From assembly GCF_026619415.1 (NCBI RefSeq), contig NZ_JAOVZR010000001.1:310001-374000 (forward strand): a DNA stretch of 64,000 nt. The letters run 5' to 3'. Position numbers and translations under genes: made by a program. The notes below the pieces were generated by a model. That model searched no databases and was not told the origin of the DNA. It saw only the letters and a list, made by a program, of their open reading frames with translations. Source of the DNA: Hoeflea algicola (GTDB lineage Bacteria > Pseudomonadota > Alphaproteobacteria > Rhizobiales > Rhizobiaceae). Shown piece by piece: positions 22,201 to 30,992 of the stretch (the first letter of the stretch is position 1; the number at the start of each line of letters is the position of its first letter).

Positions 22201-22662
22201 GCCATGGTCGTCGCCCGCCACCACCAGCACCCCGCCATGCGGTGAGGAGCCATAGGCGTTGCCGTGCTTGAGCGCGTCACCGGCCCGGTCGACGCCCGGA
22301 CCCTTGCCATACCAGAAGCCGAACACGCCCTCGACCTGGCGCCCGGGATTGGTTTCCACCTGCTGCGAGCCGAGCACGGCGGTGGCAGCCAGATCCTCGT
22401 TTACGGCGGGCAGAAATTCGATCCCGGCTTCAGCCAGAAGCGGCTTCTGCCGCCATAATTCCATGTCGAGCCCGCCCAGCGGCGAGCCGCGATAGCCTGA
22501 CACGAATCCGCCGGTGTTCAATCCGTCCTCGCGGTCGCGCCGCGCCTGGTCAAACAGAACCCGCGCCAGCGCCTGGGTGCCGGTCATGAACACCCGGCCA
22601 GAGGCAAGCGTGTAGCGGTCGGACAGTTGGTAGGCCTGGGCAGGTGCGGGCTGGAATGTCAT
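19228..22662 (-). CDS. ior: Indolepyruvate ferredoxin oxidoreductase, fused alpha-beta form
   Basis: Oxidatively decarboxylates aryl-pyruvates to aryl-acyl-CoA in aromatic amino-acid breakdown. The 1144 residues fuse the thiamine-diphosphate IorA-like part and the IorB-like part, the aerobic proteobacterial layout. Visible features are GGFVSGYRGSPLGGLD near residue 50 (pyrimidine-binding domain) and MGGEGVNWAASSRF with GEGTWYHSGSMAIRQA in the thiamine-binding domain. The central cysteine-rich segment CEGCGDCSTESNC lies near residue 635, and VTGVGGTGVVTVGALI marks the gamma-domain start. The start ATG has GGAGGAG eight bases upstream. It diverges from an Lrp-type regulator, which probably controls it. 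The ferredoxin partner is not in the window. Confidence 0.95.
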   Translation of the reverse strand: MTFQPAPAQAYQLSDRYTLASGRVFMTGTQALARVLFDQARRDREDGLNTGGFVSGYRGSPLGGLDMELWRQKPLLAEAGIEFLPAVNEDLAATAVLGSQQVETNPGRQVEGVFGFWYGKGPGVDRAGDALKHGNAYGSSPHGGVLVVAGDDHGCVSSSMPHQSDVAFMAWFMPTLNPASVSEYLEFGEYGYALSRYSGMWVGFKAISETVEAASSFMLKPDRVFSTPDFQIPASGLHYRWPDLPGPQIEERMEAKKHAVLAFAEANPIDRAIYGVSDAQFGFVTTGKAHLDLMEALRLLGLDEARCRALGIDIYKVGMVWPLARRAALDFVREKREVVVIEEKRGIIESQFKEYFYDWPGHKPQRMVGKNDETGHRLIPWTGELSPRQLLPLIARRLDGIFGNENFTARAAAITGAPPILLNNPGATRTPYFCSGCPHNTSTKVPEGSKALAGIGCHFMASWMDRETSSLIQMGGEGVNWAASSRFTGKDHIFQNLGEGTWYHSGSMAIRQAIAAGANITYKILYNDAVAMTGGQPVDGPVSVSAIADICRAEGVDRIALVSDDPAKFSTADLPRGSSIHGRAEMDAVQRELRQIPGVSILIYEQACATEKRRRRKRGQLPDPKKFVVINELVCEGCGDCSTESNCLSVEPRETEFGRKRQINQSNCNKDFSCLNGFCPSFITIEGGTRRKPKPAKIDLSRLAGEIPLPALPALDAPFNLLVTGVGGTGVVTVGALISMAAHLEGKGASILDFTGFAQKFGAVLSFVRIGNAPDDINQVRIDQGSADAVIGCDVVVSSSPKASASYRAGTKVALNLASMPTGDLVLRRDADLNIDGRQAAVETAVGTGNVAAFDANRASEALFGDAVFANVMMLGFAWQRGLVPVGLEALEALMRAVELNNVAVEDNKRAFLCGRLMEANPGALERHLAPPPDFAIALDDVIERRATFLHAYQDKAWAERYRRQITDFSKQLPPETHEELAVAAAKSLFKLMAYKDEYEVARLHSDKSFVRSLSGRFEGDFRIVHHLAPPMISREKDARGRPLKRRFGPAIRPVLSLLARCKWLRGSIFDPFGHTAERKMERELIGWFEALIAHCAREIRTETVVLWTHILTAPMEIRGYGPVKQEAVVKTKSRVEALFAQLG

Positions 22663-22709
22663 CGGCGGTCTCCTCCGCCATCGATTTTAGCACCAGCCAA
22701 CAGACAGGA

Positions 22710-22748
22710 CTTGCCAAAGAGACCGCCGTGACGCAGAAAAATGGCAAG
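22710..22748. promoter_or_regulatory. Inverted repeat in the ior/Lrp divergent promoter
   Basis: CTTGCCA at 22710 and TGGCAAG at 22742 form a perfect seven-base inverted repeat separated by 25 bases, between the two divergent start codons. It is a candidate operator for the neighbouring Lrp/AsnC-type regulator. Binding is inferred from position only. Confidence 0.3.
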
Positions 22749-22789
22749 GCCTCTCAGTGAGCACGCAGATATTGGAAGGATTACCCGGA

Positions 22790-23260
22790 ATGGCAGGGAA
22801 AATAGAAATAGAACCGGGAGATCGGCAGATTCTCGATGCGCTTCAGCACAACGGCCGCATCTCCAACCAGGAACTTGCCGAAAGTGTTGCCATGTCGGCT
22901 TCGGCCTGCTGGCGCCGGGTCAGGGCGCTGGAGCAGGCAGGCGTGATCGAGCGTTATACGGCGGTCATCAACCCGGATGCCTGCGGGCTCGGCTTCCACG
23001 CCATGGTGCATGTGGTGCTTTCACGCCATCAGGCCGATCATGTCGAAAGTTTCATTGGTGCGGTGATGACCCGGCCCGAAGTACTCGATTGTTTCGCCAC
23101 CACCGGCGACGCCGATTATCATCTGCGCGTACGCTGCCGCGATCTTGGCGCCTACAACGAATTTCTCGAAAAATTCCTGTTCGCGCTCAAGGGCGTCTCC
23201 ACCGTCAAGACCAACCTGATCCTCAGGCAATTAAAGCACGAGACTCGGCTGCCGGTTTAA
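22790..23260 (+). CDS. Lrp/AsnC-family transcriptional regulator
   Basis: A 156-residue DNA-binding protein. The N-terminal winged helix contains LDALQHNGRISNQELAESV and MSASACWRRVRALEQAGVI. The C-terminal RAM/AsnC effector domain contains FATTGDADYHLRVRCRDL. ATG 22790 has GAAGGA nine bases upstream and gives normal family length; the frame is open to GTG 22757. Divergence from the indolepyruvate oxidoreductase suggests it senses an aromatic amino acid or its keto acid and regulates that gene, by analogy with BkdR. Its stop overlaps the stop of the converging RDD gene by four bases. Confidence 0.92.
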   Translation: MAGKIEIEPGDRQILDALQHNGRISNQELAESVAMSASACWRRVRALEQAGVIERYTAVINPDACGLGFHAMVHVVLSRHQADHVESFIGAVMTRPEVLDCFATTGDADYHLRVRCRDLGAYNEFLEKFLFALKGVSTVKTNLILRQLKHETRLPV

Positions 23261-23733
23261 ACTGTTCCCCGCACCACCACGGTGCCCAGTAGCCAGTCGT
23301 GGACGGTGCGCTTGCGGTCGAGCACCAGGGTTGCGAGCAGGATCAGCGGTGTCAGCACCGCGTTGAGCGCCCAGAACAGCACACTGTGAACCACGGCGAG
23401 CATGAAATCCACCGGGCGGCCGTCAAGCCGGACAAGCCGGATGTCCATCATCCGCATGCCGGGTGTGGCCTGGTTTGGTCCGCCCATGGTCATGCCGACA
23501 TAGGGAATGACCACCAGCAGGAAAAGGATCGGGTAGAGGAAAAATCCCAGACCCAGCGTGAAGATGCCGATGAAGAATACCAGCACCGCCACCGGGACGC
23601 ACAATAGCAGCACAAACGCGTAATCGATGAAAAACGCCATTATCCGCCGCGAGCGTACCCCGTCGTAAAGCGCAATGTCGTCATACCGGTCGATTGTCGG
23701 CTCGGCTGCGCTGTCTGGGTACTGTTGGCTCAC
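23257..23733 (-). CDS. RDD-family membrane protein
   Basis: A 158-residue inner-membrane protein with the RDD domain: SRRIMAFFIDYAFVLLL at the first helix, GGPNQATPGMRMMDIRLVR (the conserved region between helices) and a final VLDRKRTVHDWLLGTVVV. The function of such proteins is mostly unknown; some are linked to ion or sodium exchange. It starts with GTG preceded by AGGAGAG. It lies 113 bases downstream of hemB on the same strand and converges with the Lrp gene with a four-base overlap of stop regions. Confidence 0.9.
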   Translation of the reverse strand: MSQQYPDSAAEPTIDRYDDIALYDGVRSRRIMAFFIDYAFVLLLCVPVAVLVFFIGIFTLGLGFFLYPILFLLVVIPYVGMTMGGPNQATPGMRMMDIRLVRLDGRPVDFMLAVVHSVLFWALNAVLTPLILLATLVLDRKRTVHDWLLGTVVVRGTV

Positions 23734-23846
23734 GGCTCTCTCCTGTTATCGGTGCGGGCAAATGGCTCGCCTTGAACCAGATGTAGGAAGTCAAACGCCT
23801 CAGTTAAAGGCTTTGTTACCGGTTTTGGCCCGCAAACGCTGTCGGT

Positions 23847-24902
<1,056 letters not shown>

Positions 24903-25118
24903 CTTCTTTCATCCTCAGTCAGTCAGGCGGACTCGATCAGCGGGTGCGCCGTTTTCCGGGCTATAGACCGCACCGGGGGTGGGCTGGTCAAGCTCCTCCG
25001 CGCGCTTCCCACGCCCGGGCTTGCCCTTCACGGCTTGCCCTGTTGCAGGCTTTGATATTGACTGCGGTCGATTCCGGCGGTTGATCCCGTTGGCACAAAG
25101 GATCAGGAGACGCCGTTG

Positions 25119-25565
25119 ATGGCGATATTGCAAGTTGGCGCGGTGCCGGCGCCCGGCGCCAGCACCCTCGAAGCGAGTTTCCGGCTGTTTCTCCGGCTGG
25201 TAGCCGTGAGCAGCCTTTTTGCCGGGCTGCAATATTGGGGCAAGCTGATCGGCTTTACCGATGGCGGCATGGCGCGCTTTGATCTGCTTCCGTCCTATTG
25301 GCAACTCGCCGCTACCTCGTTGGCTGTGCTTTTGCCGGTGGCCGCCGTCGGCTTGTGGATGCAGGTGTCCTGGGGACCGGTGATCTGGGTTGCAGGCGCC
25401 GGCGCGGAAGTGGCCATGCACCAGGGTCTGCCGCTCTGGTTCGGCGAACGCCCGTTGCTTGTCATCGGCCATGGCGTGGTGCTGGCGGTGTATCTGTGCT
25501 TCCGCATCCTGTTGTTCCTGAAATGGCGCAGGGACGCCACGCAGGTAAGACCTGATTCACTTTGA
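25119..25565 (+). CDS. DUF6163 family membrane protein
   Basis: A 148-residue inner-membrane protein with about four hydrophobic segments (LFLRLVAVSSLFAGLQYWGK, ATSLAVLLPVAAVGLWMQV, VIWVAGAGAEVAMHQGLPLW, VVLAVYLCFRILLFLKW). I recognise it as the rhizobial DUF6163 family by sequence and position before ldtR. Its function is unknown; conserved linkage to the ldtR and L,D-transpeptidase genes hints at an envelope role. ATG 25119 has AGGAGA eight bases upstream; a TTG one codon earlier is less likely. It diverges from hemB. Confidence 0.82.
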   Translation: MAILQVGAVPAPGASTLEASFRLFLRLVAVSSLFAGLQYWGKLIGFTDGGMARFDLLPSYWQLAATSLAVLLPVAAVGLWMQVSWGPVIWVAGAGAEVAMHQGLPLWFGERPLLVIGHGVVLAVYLCFRILLFLKWRRDATQVRPDSL

Positions 25566-25690
25566 TTGCTGGTTGCTTGCAGGTAAGACGTTGTTAAGCT
25601 TGCAGTTTAAGTAGAATTTTATGCGTATTCGATAGGGTCTGTCTCAAGGCGGGAACAAAAACCGCCAACATCAACAGTGAGGCAGTCATC

Positions 25691-26215
25691 ATGTCATTTT
25701 CCAATTCGGCACTCGCCACCGCGCCCAAACCAGCAGCTGCCAACGATCAGGCAGAAGCGCTTCGCGACCTTTATCTCGAATCCTTGCAACTGGTCGAACG
25801 GCTACACCGCCGTCTGCTCGATGTCATCAAGGACGAGTTCGACCGTGCCAACCGTACCGACATCAACGCGATCCAGGCATTGCTGCTGTTTAACATCGGC
25901 AATTCCGAACTGACCGCTGGCGAACTTCGCTCGCGCGGTTACTATCTTGGCTCCAATGTTTCCTACAATCTCAAGAAACTGGTCGATCTGGGCTACATTA
26001 ACCACCAGCGCTCGCGGGTTGACCGTCGCGCGGTCCGCATCAGCCTGACCGAACACGGTGTTGAAATCGCCGAAATTGTTGCCGGGCTTTATGATCGCCA
26101 CATCAATTCGATCGCCCAGGTTGGCGGCATCGGCGCCAGCGAATTCGAGGAACTCAACAAGCTGATGCAGCGGCTCGACCGGTTCTGGAACGACCAGATT
26201 CTCTACCGTCTGTAA
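25691..26215 (+). CDS. ldtR: MarR-family regulator LdtR
   Basis: A 174-residue winged-helix regulator matching LdtR of Liberibacter and Sinorhizobium, which controls an L,D-transpeptidase gene and osmotic-stress tolerance. The DNA-binding region includes TAGELRSRGYYLGSNVSYNL and a wing RSRVDRRAVRISLTEHG. The N-terminal helix LESLQLVERLHRRLLDVIKDE and the C-terminal helix form the dimer interface in this family. The start is ATG 25691. Two copies of GCTTGCAG (25575 and 25598) lie upstream. A strong terminator follows at 26238, and the target transpeptidase is the next gene. The assignment follows sequence and synteny. Confidence 0.93.
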   Translation: MSFSNSALATAPKPAAANDQAEALRDLYLESLQLVERLHRRLLDVIKDEFDRANRTDINAIQALLLFNIGNSELTAGELRSRGYYLGSNVSYNLKKLVDLGYINHQRSRVDRRAVRISLTEHGVEIAEIVAGLYDRHINSIAQVGGIGASEFEELNKLMQRLDRFWNDQILYRL

Positions 26216-26237
26216 GACTTGTTCGCAGGCATTCATC

Positions 26238-26268
26238 AAAAGCGGTGGGCGGCAAGCCCGCCGCTTTT
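26238..26268 (+). terminator. Terminator after ldtR
   Basis: A 13-pair stem (AAAAGCGG, one T-G pair, then GGGC with GCCC) around a five-base loop ends in TTTT, 23 bases after the ldtR stop. Confidence 0.88.
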
Positions 26269-26453
26269 GCGTTTGCCGCCATTGATCTGCAACTGTCGTG
26301 CTGAACCTGGTTGCGGGGCAGGGGGCGTCCTGATGTGAGCGATCAAATCCGGCACCGGATCATCGTTTGGCCCTATTTTCATGAAACCGCTAATTGAGTG
26401 TGTGGGGCCAGGTGCAGACAGGATCATTCGGGTCTTTGTCCTGTCCGCGTTTC

Positions 26454-26544
26454 ACGTTAATGTGTCGCAGGCGTTTGATCGATCCGGTTTTGGTCCGGAA
26501 ATTTTAACGTTAACAATGCTACGCGATAAAGTCAGCCTTAACGT
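26454..26544 (+). promoter_or_regulatory. Cluster of TTAACGT boxes upstream of the L,D-transpeptidase gene
   Basis: The 356-base gap between ldtR and the transpeptidase gene holds no ORF after the ldtR terminator. It contains three copies of TTAACGT or its complement: ACGTTAA at 26454, the ten-base palindrome TTAACGTTAA at 26504-26513 and TTAACGT at 26538. The last ends 28 bases before the start codon. They are candidate LdtR operators or promoter elements; that link is inference. Confidence 0.4.
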
Positions 26545-26571
26545 CAGACCCGATTGCATGGTGGATTGAGA

Positions 26572-27843
26572 ATGAAGACAATGACCGGATTAGACAAACC
26601 GACCCGCCGCCGCTTTATCGCCCGCGCCGCCGCTCTGGCCGCGGCAACTGTGACAGCCGGCCCGGCCTTGGCCCAGTCGACCATCCAGGACATCATCTCG
26701 GCCCCGCAACGCGGTTCCTGGGATGACCAGTTCGATGCCGAAAGCTCCCGTTCGGTGGCAAAGACCGCGACTCGTTTTCCGATCACCAGCGCCGGTACGA
26801 TCGGTTTTGTCGAGCGCTCGATTTTTGATTACCAGAACATCGTTGCAAGCGGCGGCTGGCCAATCGTGCCGGCCACCAAGAAGCTGCGCATGGGCGATTC
26901 CGAACCCGAAGTGCGGCTGTTGCGTCAGCGCCTGATTGCCTCGGGCGATCTCGACCGCAATGCCGGTCTTTCCAATGCGTTCGATTCTTATGTCGATGGC
27001 GCCGTCAAGCAATTCCAGGCCCGCCACGGTCTGCCGCCGGATGGCGTTTTGGGCAGCTATACCTACCAGGCGCTGAATGTGTCGGCGGCCGTGCGTCTCG
27101 GCCAGCTTGAGACCAACCTCGTGCGGCTGCGTTCGATGTCGGGTTTTCTCGGCGATCGTTACGTCATGGTCAACATTCCCGCAGCCCAGATCGAGGCAGT
27201 GGAGAACGACCGCGTGGTGCTGCGCCATACCGCCATTGTTGGCAAGATCGACCGGCAGACGCCGATTCTCAATTCCAAGATCCACCAGATCATTCTCAAT
27301 CCCTACTGGACCTCGCCGCGCTCGATCATCCAGAAGGACATAGTGCCGTTGATGCGTAAGGACCCAACCTACCTTGCGCGCAATTCGATCCGTCTGTTTG
27401 ACGGGCAGGGCAACGAGGTGGCGCCTGAATCAATCGACTGGAATGCGGAAAAAGCGCCCAACCTGATGTTCCGTCAGGACCCGGGCAAGGGCAACGCGAT
27501 GGCGTCGACCAAGATTAATTTCAACAATCCGCATGCCGTCTACATGCACGACACCCCGCAACAGGGCGTGTTCAACAAGCTTTTGCGGTTTGAATCGTCG
27601 GGCTGCGTGCGGGTTCAGAACGTGCGTGATCTTAACACCTGGTTGCTGCGCGATACGCCGGGATGGGACCGCCAGACCATGGAAGCAGTGATTGCCTCGG
27701 GCGAAAACACCGAGATCGATCTGAGCGACCCGGTGCCGGTCTATTTCACCTATTTCACCGCCTGGGCGTCGGAGGACGGCGTTGTCCAGTTCCGCGACGA
27801 CGTCTACCAGCGCGATGGCGTCGACGAACTGGCGCTGCGCTGA
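26572..27843 (+). CDS. ldtP: L,D-transpeptidase, YkuD family, with predicted Tat signal
   Basis: Crosslinks or modifies peptidoglycan by 3-3 transpeptidation in the periplasm. The 423-residue protein begins with a twin-arginine-like signal (TRRRFIARAAALAAATV, then ALAQS). A peptidoglycan-binding domain follows at about residues 105-165 (EVRLLRQRLIASGD, FDSYVDGAVKQFQARHGLPP). The YkuD domain carries the catalytic HxnSxGCxR motif: His326 in YMHDTPQQG and Cys345 in SSGCVRV. ATG 26572 is preferred; the open frame starts at TTG 26554. The context after ldtR matches the LdtR-regulated ldtP of Liberibacter and Sinorhizobium, hence the symbol. Confidence 0.93.
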   Translation: MKTMTGLDKPTRRRFIARAAALAAATVTAGPALAQSTIQDIISAPQRGSWDDQFDAESSRSVAKTATRFPITSAGTIGFVERSIFDYQNIVASGGWPIVPATKKLRMGDSEPEVRLLRQRLIASGDLDRNAGLSNAFDSYVDGAVKQFQARHGLPPDGVLGSYTYQALNVSAAVRLGQLETNLVRLRSMSGFLGDRYVMVNIPAAQIEAVENDRVVLRHTAIVGKIDRQTPILNSKIHQIILNPYWTSPRSIIQKDIVPLMRKDPTYLARNSIRLFDGQGNEVAPESIDWNAEKAPNLMFRQDPGKGNAMASTKINFNNPHAVYMHDTPQQGVFNKLLRFESSGCVRVQNVRDLNTWLLRDTPGWDRQTMEAVIASGENTEIDLSDPVPVYFTYFTAWASEDGVVQFRDDVYQRDGVDELALR

Positions 27844-27875
27844 AGCTTCCGGGATACGCAACAACAAGCTGACAG

Positions 27876-27901
27876 AGCCGCCCTTAACCGGGCGGCTTTT
27901 T
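27876..27901 (+). terminator. Terminator after ldtP
   Basis: AGCCGCCC and GGGCGGCT form a perfect eight-base stem with a six-base loop followed by a run of T, 32 bases after the ldtP stop. Confidence 0.88.
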
Positions 27902-28077
27902 CATTCCACGAACTGTCATGACGCAATCAGGCCCGCAGATGTTGCCCTTGCCATGCGACGGGGGTAAACAGCGCCATCCGGTCGGGAGAATTCCGGGCTG
28001 GATTCGAGCCGTATCTCACGACGCCGCGGTTTCGCGGCAGAGCCGAGCCACACCCTGAGTCACAAGGAACCCGGATC

Positions 28078-29391
28078 ATGTCCAACGCGACACCAGCAGC
28101 CCGCTTCTCCGATGCATTCTTCAATCGCACTTTGGCCGAGGCCGATCCCGCGCTGTATGGGTCGATTAAGGACGAGTTGGGTCGTCAGCGCCATGAAATC
28201 GAGTTGATCGCGTCGGAGAATATCGTCTCGCGCGCCGTGCTCGAGGCACAGGGCTCGGTGATGACCAACAAATATGCCGAGGGCTATCCGGGCCGACGCT
28301 ATTATGGCGGCTGTCACTTCGTCGATGTCGCCGAAAATCTTGCCATCGACCGGGTCAAGCAACTGTTCGGCTGCGGTTTCGCCAATGTTCAGCCCAATTC
28401 CGGCTCGCAAGCCAACCAGGCGGTTCTGCTTGCCCTGGCCAAGCCGGGCGATACGCTGCTCGGCATGAGCCTTGACGCCGGCGGCCATCTGACCCACGGC
28501 GCCCGCCCCAATCTTTCCGGCAAATGGTTCAATGCCGTGCAATACGGTCTCGATCTTGCCACCGGCGTGATCGATTATGATCAGGTCGAGGCGCTGGCCC
28601 GCGAACACAAGCCGCGCATCATCATCGCTGGCGGTTCGGCCTATTCCCGCCATATCGATTTCGCCCGCTTCCGTGCCATCGCTGATGCCGTCGATGCCAT
28701 TCTCTGGGTCGATATGGCCCATTTTGCCGGTCTGGTGGCAGGCGGGGTGCACCCAAATCCGTTCCCGCACGCCCATGTTGCCACCTCGACCACCCACAAG
28801 ACTCTGCGCGGCCCGCGCGGTGGCCTGGTGCTGACCAATGACGAGGATATCGCCAAGAAGATCAATTCTGCCGTCTTTCCCGGCTTGCAGGGCGGGCCGC
28901 TGATGCATGTGATCGCCGCCAAGGCGGTAGCCTTCGGCGAAGCGCTGACGCCGGAATTCAAGAATTATGTCGGCCAGGTCGTTCGCAACGCCGAAGTGCT
29001 TGCTGAAACCCTGGTCGCAGGCGGCCTCGAGATCGTCTCCGGCGGCACCGACACGCATCTGATGCTGGTTGATCTCAGGCCCAAGAGCCTCACTGGCAAG
29101 GCCTCCGAGGCAGCGCTCGGCCGGGCCTTCATCACCTGCAACAAGAATGGCGTTCCCAACGATCCGGAAAAGCCGACCATCACCTCGGGCGTTCGTCTCG
29201 GCACCTCCGCAGGCACCACCCGCGGCTTTGGCGAAGCCGAGTTCCGCGAGATCGGTGCGCTGATTCTGGAAGTGCTCGACGGCCTCAAGCAAGCCAATTC
29301 GGAAGACGGCAACGCCAAGGTCGAAGCCGCCGTGAAGCAGAAGGTGATTGCGCTCACCGATCGCTTTCCGATCTACCCGCATCTCGGGTAG
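28078..29391 (+). CDS. glyA: Serine hydroxymethyltransferase
   Basis: Interconverts serine and glycine with tetrahydrofolate, feeding the one-carbon pool. The 437 residues include all hallmark segments: [44 protein letters not shown] and the pyridoxal-phosphate lysine Lys241 in [19 protein letters not shown] precedes ATG 28078. No riboswitch could be recognised in the 176-base leader after the ldtP terminator. nrdR follows 6 bases later and the rib genes after that, giving a glyA-nrdR-ribD-ribE operon typical of this order. Confidence 0.98.
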   Translation: MSNATPAARFSDAFFNRTLAEADPALYGSIKDELGRQRHEIELIASENIVSRAVLEAQGSVMTNKYAEGYPGRRYYGGCHFVDVAENLAIDRVKQLFGCGFANVQPNSGSQANQAVLLALAKPGDTLLGMSLDAGGHLTHGARPNLSGKWFNAVQYGLDLATGVIDYDQVEALAREHKPRIIIAGGSAYSRHIDFARFRAIADAVDAILWVDMAHFAGLVAGGVHPNPFPHAHVATSTTHKTLRGPRGGLVLTNDEDIAKKINSAVFPGLQGGPLMHVIAAKAVAFGEALTPEFKNYVGQVVRNAEVLAETLVAGGLEIVSGGTDTHLMLVDLRPKSLTGKASEAALGRAFITCNKNGVPNDPEKPTITSGVRLGTSAGTTRGFGEAEFREIGALILEVLDGLKQANSEDGNAKVEAAVKQKVIALTDRFPIYPHLG

Positions 29392-29397
29392 GCGCTG

Positions 29398-29880
29398 ATG
29401 CGGTGTCCCTATTGCGGCTCTGAAGACAGCCAGGTGAAGGATTCGCGGCCCGCCGAAGACGGCGCCGCGATTCGCCGTCGGCGCGTCTGCCCCGATTGCG
29501 GCGGGCGTTTCACCACCTTCGAACGGGTGCAATTGCGCGATCTGCAGGTGCTCAAGAAAACCGGACGTCGGGTGCCGTTTGACCGCGACAAGCTGGCCAA
29601 ATCATTCCAGATCGCGCTGCGCAAGCGGCCGGTGGACCCTGAACGCATAGATCGCGCGGTGTCGGGCATCGTTCGCCGGCTGGAAAGCTCGGGCGAGACC
29701 GAAATTGCCACTGACGGGATCGGCTTGCTGGTGCTCGAGGCGCTCAAGGCGCTCGATGATGTCGGCTTCGTGCGCTACGCCTCGGTCTACCGGGATTTCA
29801 CCGGACCGCAGGATTTTGAACGCACGATCGCCGAACTGACAGCGAGGATCGCCGGCGATACCATCGCTGGCGACGATTGA
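29398..29880 (+). CDS. nrdR: Transcriptional repressor NrdR
   Basis: Represses ribonucleotide reductase genes when dATP and ATP levels are high. The 160-residue protein has the N-terminal zinc ribbon (Cys3, Cys6, Cys31, Cys34) followed by [19 protein letters not shown]. The ATP-cone domain follows from about residue 46 ([20 protein letters not shown]) and ends in [13 protein letters not shown]. It sits 6 bases after glyA and 4 bases before ribD, in the common alphaproteobacterial order. No NrdR box was found in this window; its targets are elsewhere. Confidence 0.97.
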   Translation: MRCPYCGSEDSQVKDSRPAEDGAAIRRRRVCPDCGGRFTTFERVQLRDLQVLKKTGRRVPFDRDKLAKSFQIALRKRPVDPERIDRAVSGIVRRLESSGETEIATDGIGLLVLEALKALDDVGFVRYASVYRDFTGPQDFERTIAELTARIAGDTIAGDD

Positions 29881-29884
29881 TCCG

Positions 29885-30988
29885 ATGGCGGTCAGCCCGC
29901 TCGACCGCCGCTTCATGGCCGCCGCCATTCGCCTGGCGCGCTGGCACGAGGGGCGCACTGGCTCCAATCCGTCGGTCGCCACCCTGATTGTGCGCGAGAT
30001 CGAAGGCGATTCGGTGATTGTCGGCCGTGGTGTTACCGCGATCGGCGGACGGCCGCACGCCGAACCCCAGGCGCTGGCTGAAGCGGGCAAACTTGCCCGC
30101 GGCGCCACCGCTTATGTAACGCTTGAACCCTGCGCCCATCACGGCCGCACTCCGCCTTGCGCGGAAGCGCTGGTCAACGCCGGGGTGACCCGCGTGGTGG
30201 CGGCCGCCACTGATCCCGATGACCGGGTTTCGGGCCGCGGCTATGCAATTTTGCGCGACGCCGGTATCGAGGTGGAGCAGGGGGTACTCGCCGAGACGGC
30301 AGCCCGCGATCTTGGCGGATACCTCACCCGGCGCATCAGCAACCGGGCGCATGTGACTCTCAAACTTGCAGTTTCCCGCAATGGCATGATCGGCCGCCGG
30401 GACGGCGCCCAGGTCTCGATTACCGGTGAAATCAGCCGCGGTCAGGTTCACGCCATACGTGCGCAGAGCGATGTGATCCTGGTTGGCATCGGCACCGTGC
30501 TCAACGACGACCCGGACCTGACATGCCGCCTGCCGAGACTGGAGGCGCGCTCCCCGATCCGGCTGGTGCTTGATGCGGGACTGAGACTGCCCTTGGGGTC
30601 GCGGCTTGCAGCCTCGGCGCGGCAGACCCCGGTCTGGGTCGCCACCGCTGCTGCTCAGGATATTGAGGCGCGGACGCGCCTGACAGCTGCCGGGGTCGAT
30701 TTCATCGCCAGTGAAACCCATGATGGCCGCATCGCACTGCCGGAGCTGCTCGAGGATCTGGCCGCCCGGGGGCTGTCGACGGTGCTGGTCGAAGGCGGCG
30801 CGGAAGTGGCTCAGTCATTTCTTGCCGAGGATCTGGTCGACCGCATCATACTGTTGACCGGGCCAGACGACATTGACGGCGACTCGGTAGCCGCGCCGCT
30901 GACGTCACAGACCGTTCCATCCGGATTCCGTGCGGTTGCCACAAGCACCTATGGTGCGGACCGGATGGATGAGTACGAAAGGGCCTAG
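29885..30988 (+). CDS. ribD: Bifunctional riboflavin deaminase/reductase RibD
   Basis: Carries out two steps of riboflavin synthesis: deamination of the pyrimidine and reduction of its ribosyl side chain. The 367 residues comprise an N-terminal deaminase with zinc ligands His58 (GRPHAEPQAL), Cys83 and Cys92 (LEPCAHHGRTPPC). A C-terminal reductase domain starts near residue 160 (VTLKLAVSRNGMIG) and includes VEGGAEVAQSFL. It is four bases downstream of nrdR and four bases upstream of ribE, so the genes form one operon. Confidence 0.97.
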   Translation: MAVSPLDRRFMAAAIRLARWHEGRTGSNPSVATLIVREIEGDSVIVGRGVTAIGGRPHAEPQALAEAGKLARGATAYVTLEPCAHHGRTPPCAEALVNAGVTRVVAAATDPDDRVSGRGYAILRDAGIEVEQGVLAETAARDLGGYLTRRISNRAHVTLKLAVSRNGMIGRRDGAQVSITGEISRGQVHAIRAQSDVILVGIGTVLNDDPDLTCRLPRLEARSPIRLVLDAGLRLPLGSRLAASARQTPVWVATAAAQDIEARTRLTAAGVDFIASETHDGRIALPELLEDLAARGLSTVLVEGGAEVAQSFLAEDLVDRIILLTGPDDIDGDSVAAPLTSQTVPSGFRAVATSTYGADRMDEYERA

Positions 30989-30992
30989 CACC

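Noticed and set aside
23800-23817. Possible CtrA site upstream of the RDD gene
   Set aside because: The two TAAC half-sites are 12 bases apart rather than the 11 of the consensus, and neighbours give no reason to expect it.
24915-25472. 185-codon minus-strand frame opposite DUF6163
   Set aside because: The plus-strand DUF6163 gene has a good ribosome-binding site and membrane helices; the minus frame is polar shadow sequence.
27902-28077. Possible glycine or SAM riboswitch before glyA
   Set aside because: Short hairpins are present but none of the conserved riboswitch core sequences can be seen.
28060-29532. 490-codon open frame antisense to glyA
   Set aside because: It mirrors glyA and nrdR codon structure in a GC-rich genome, has no family resemblance, and glyA is certain.
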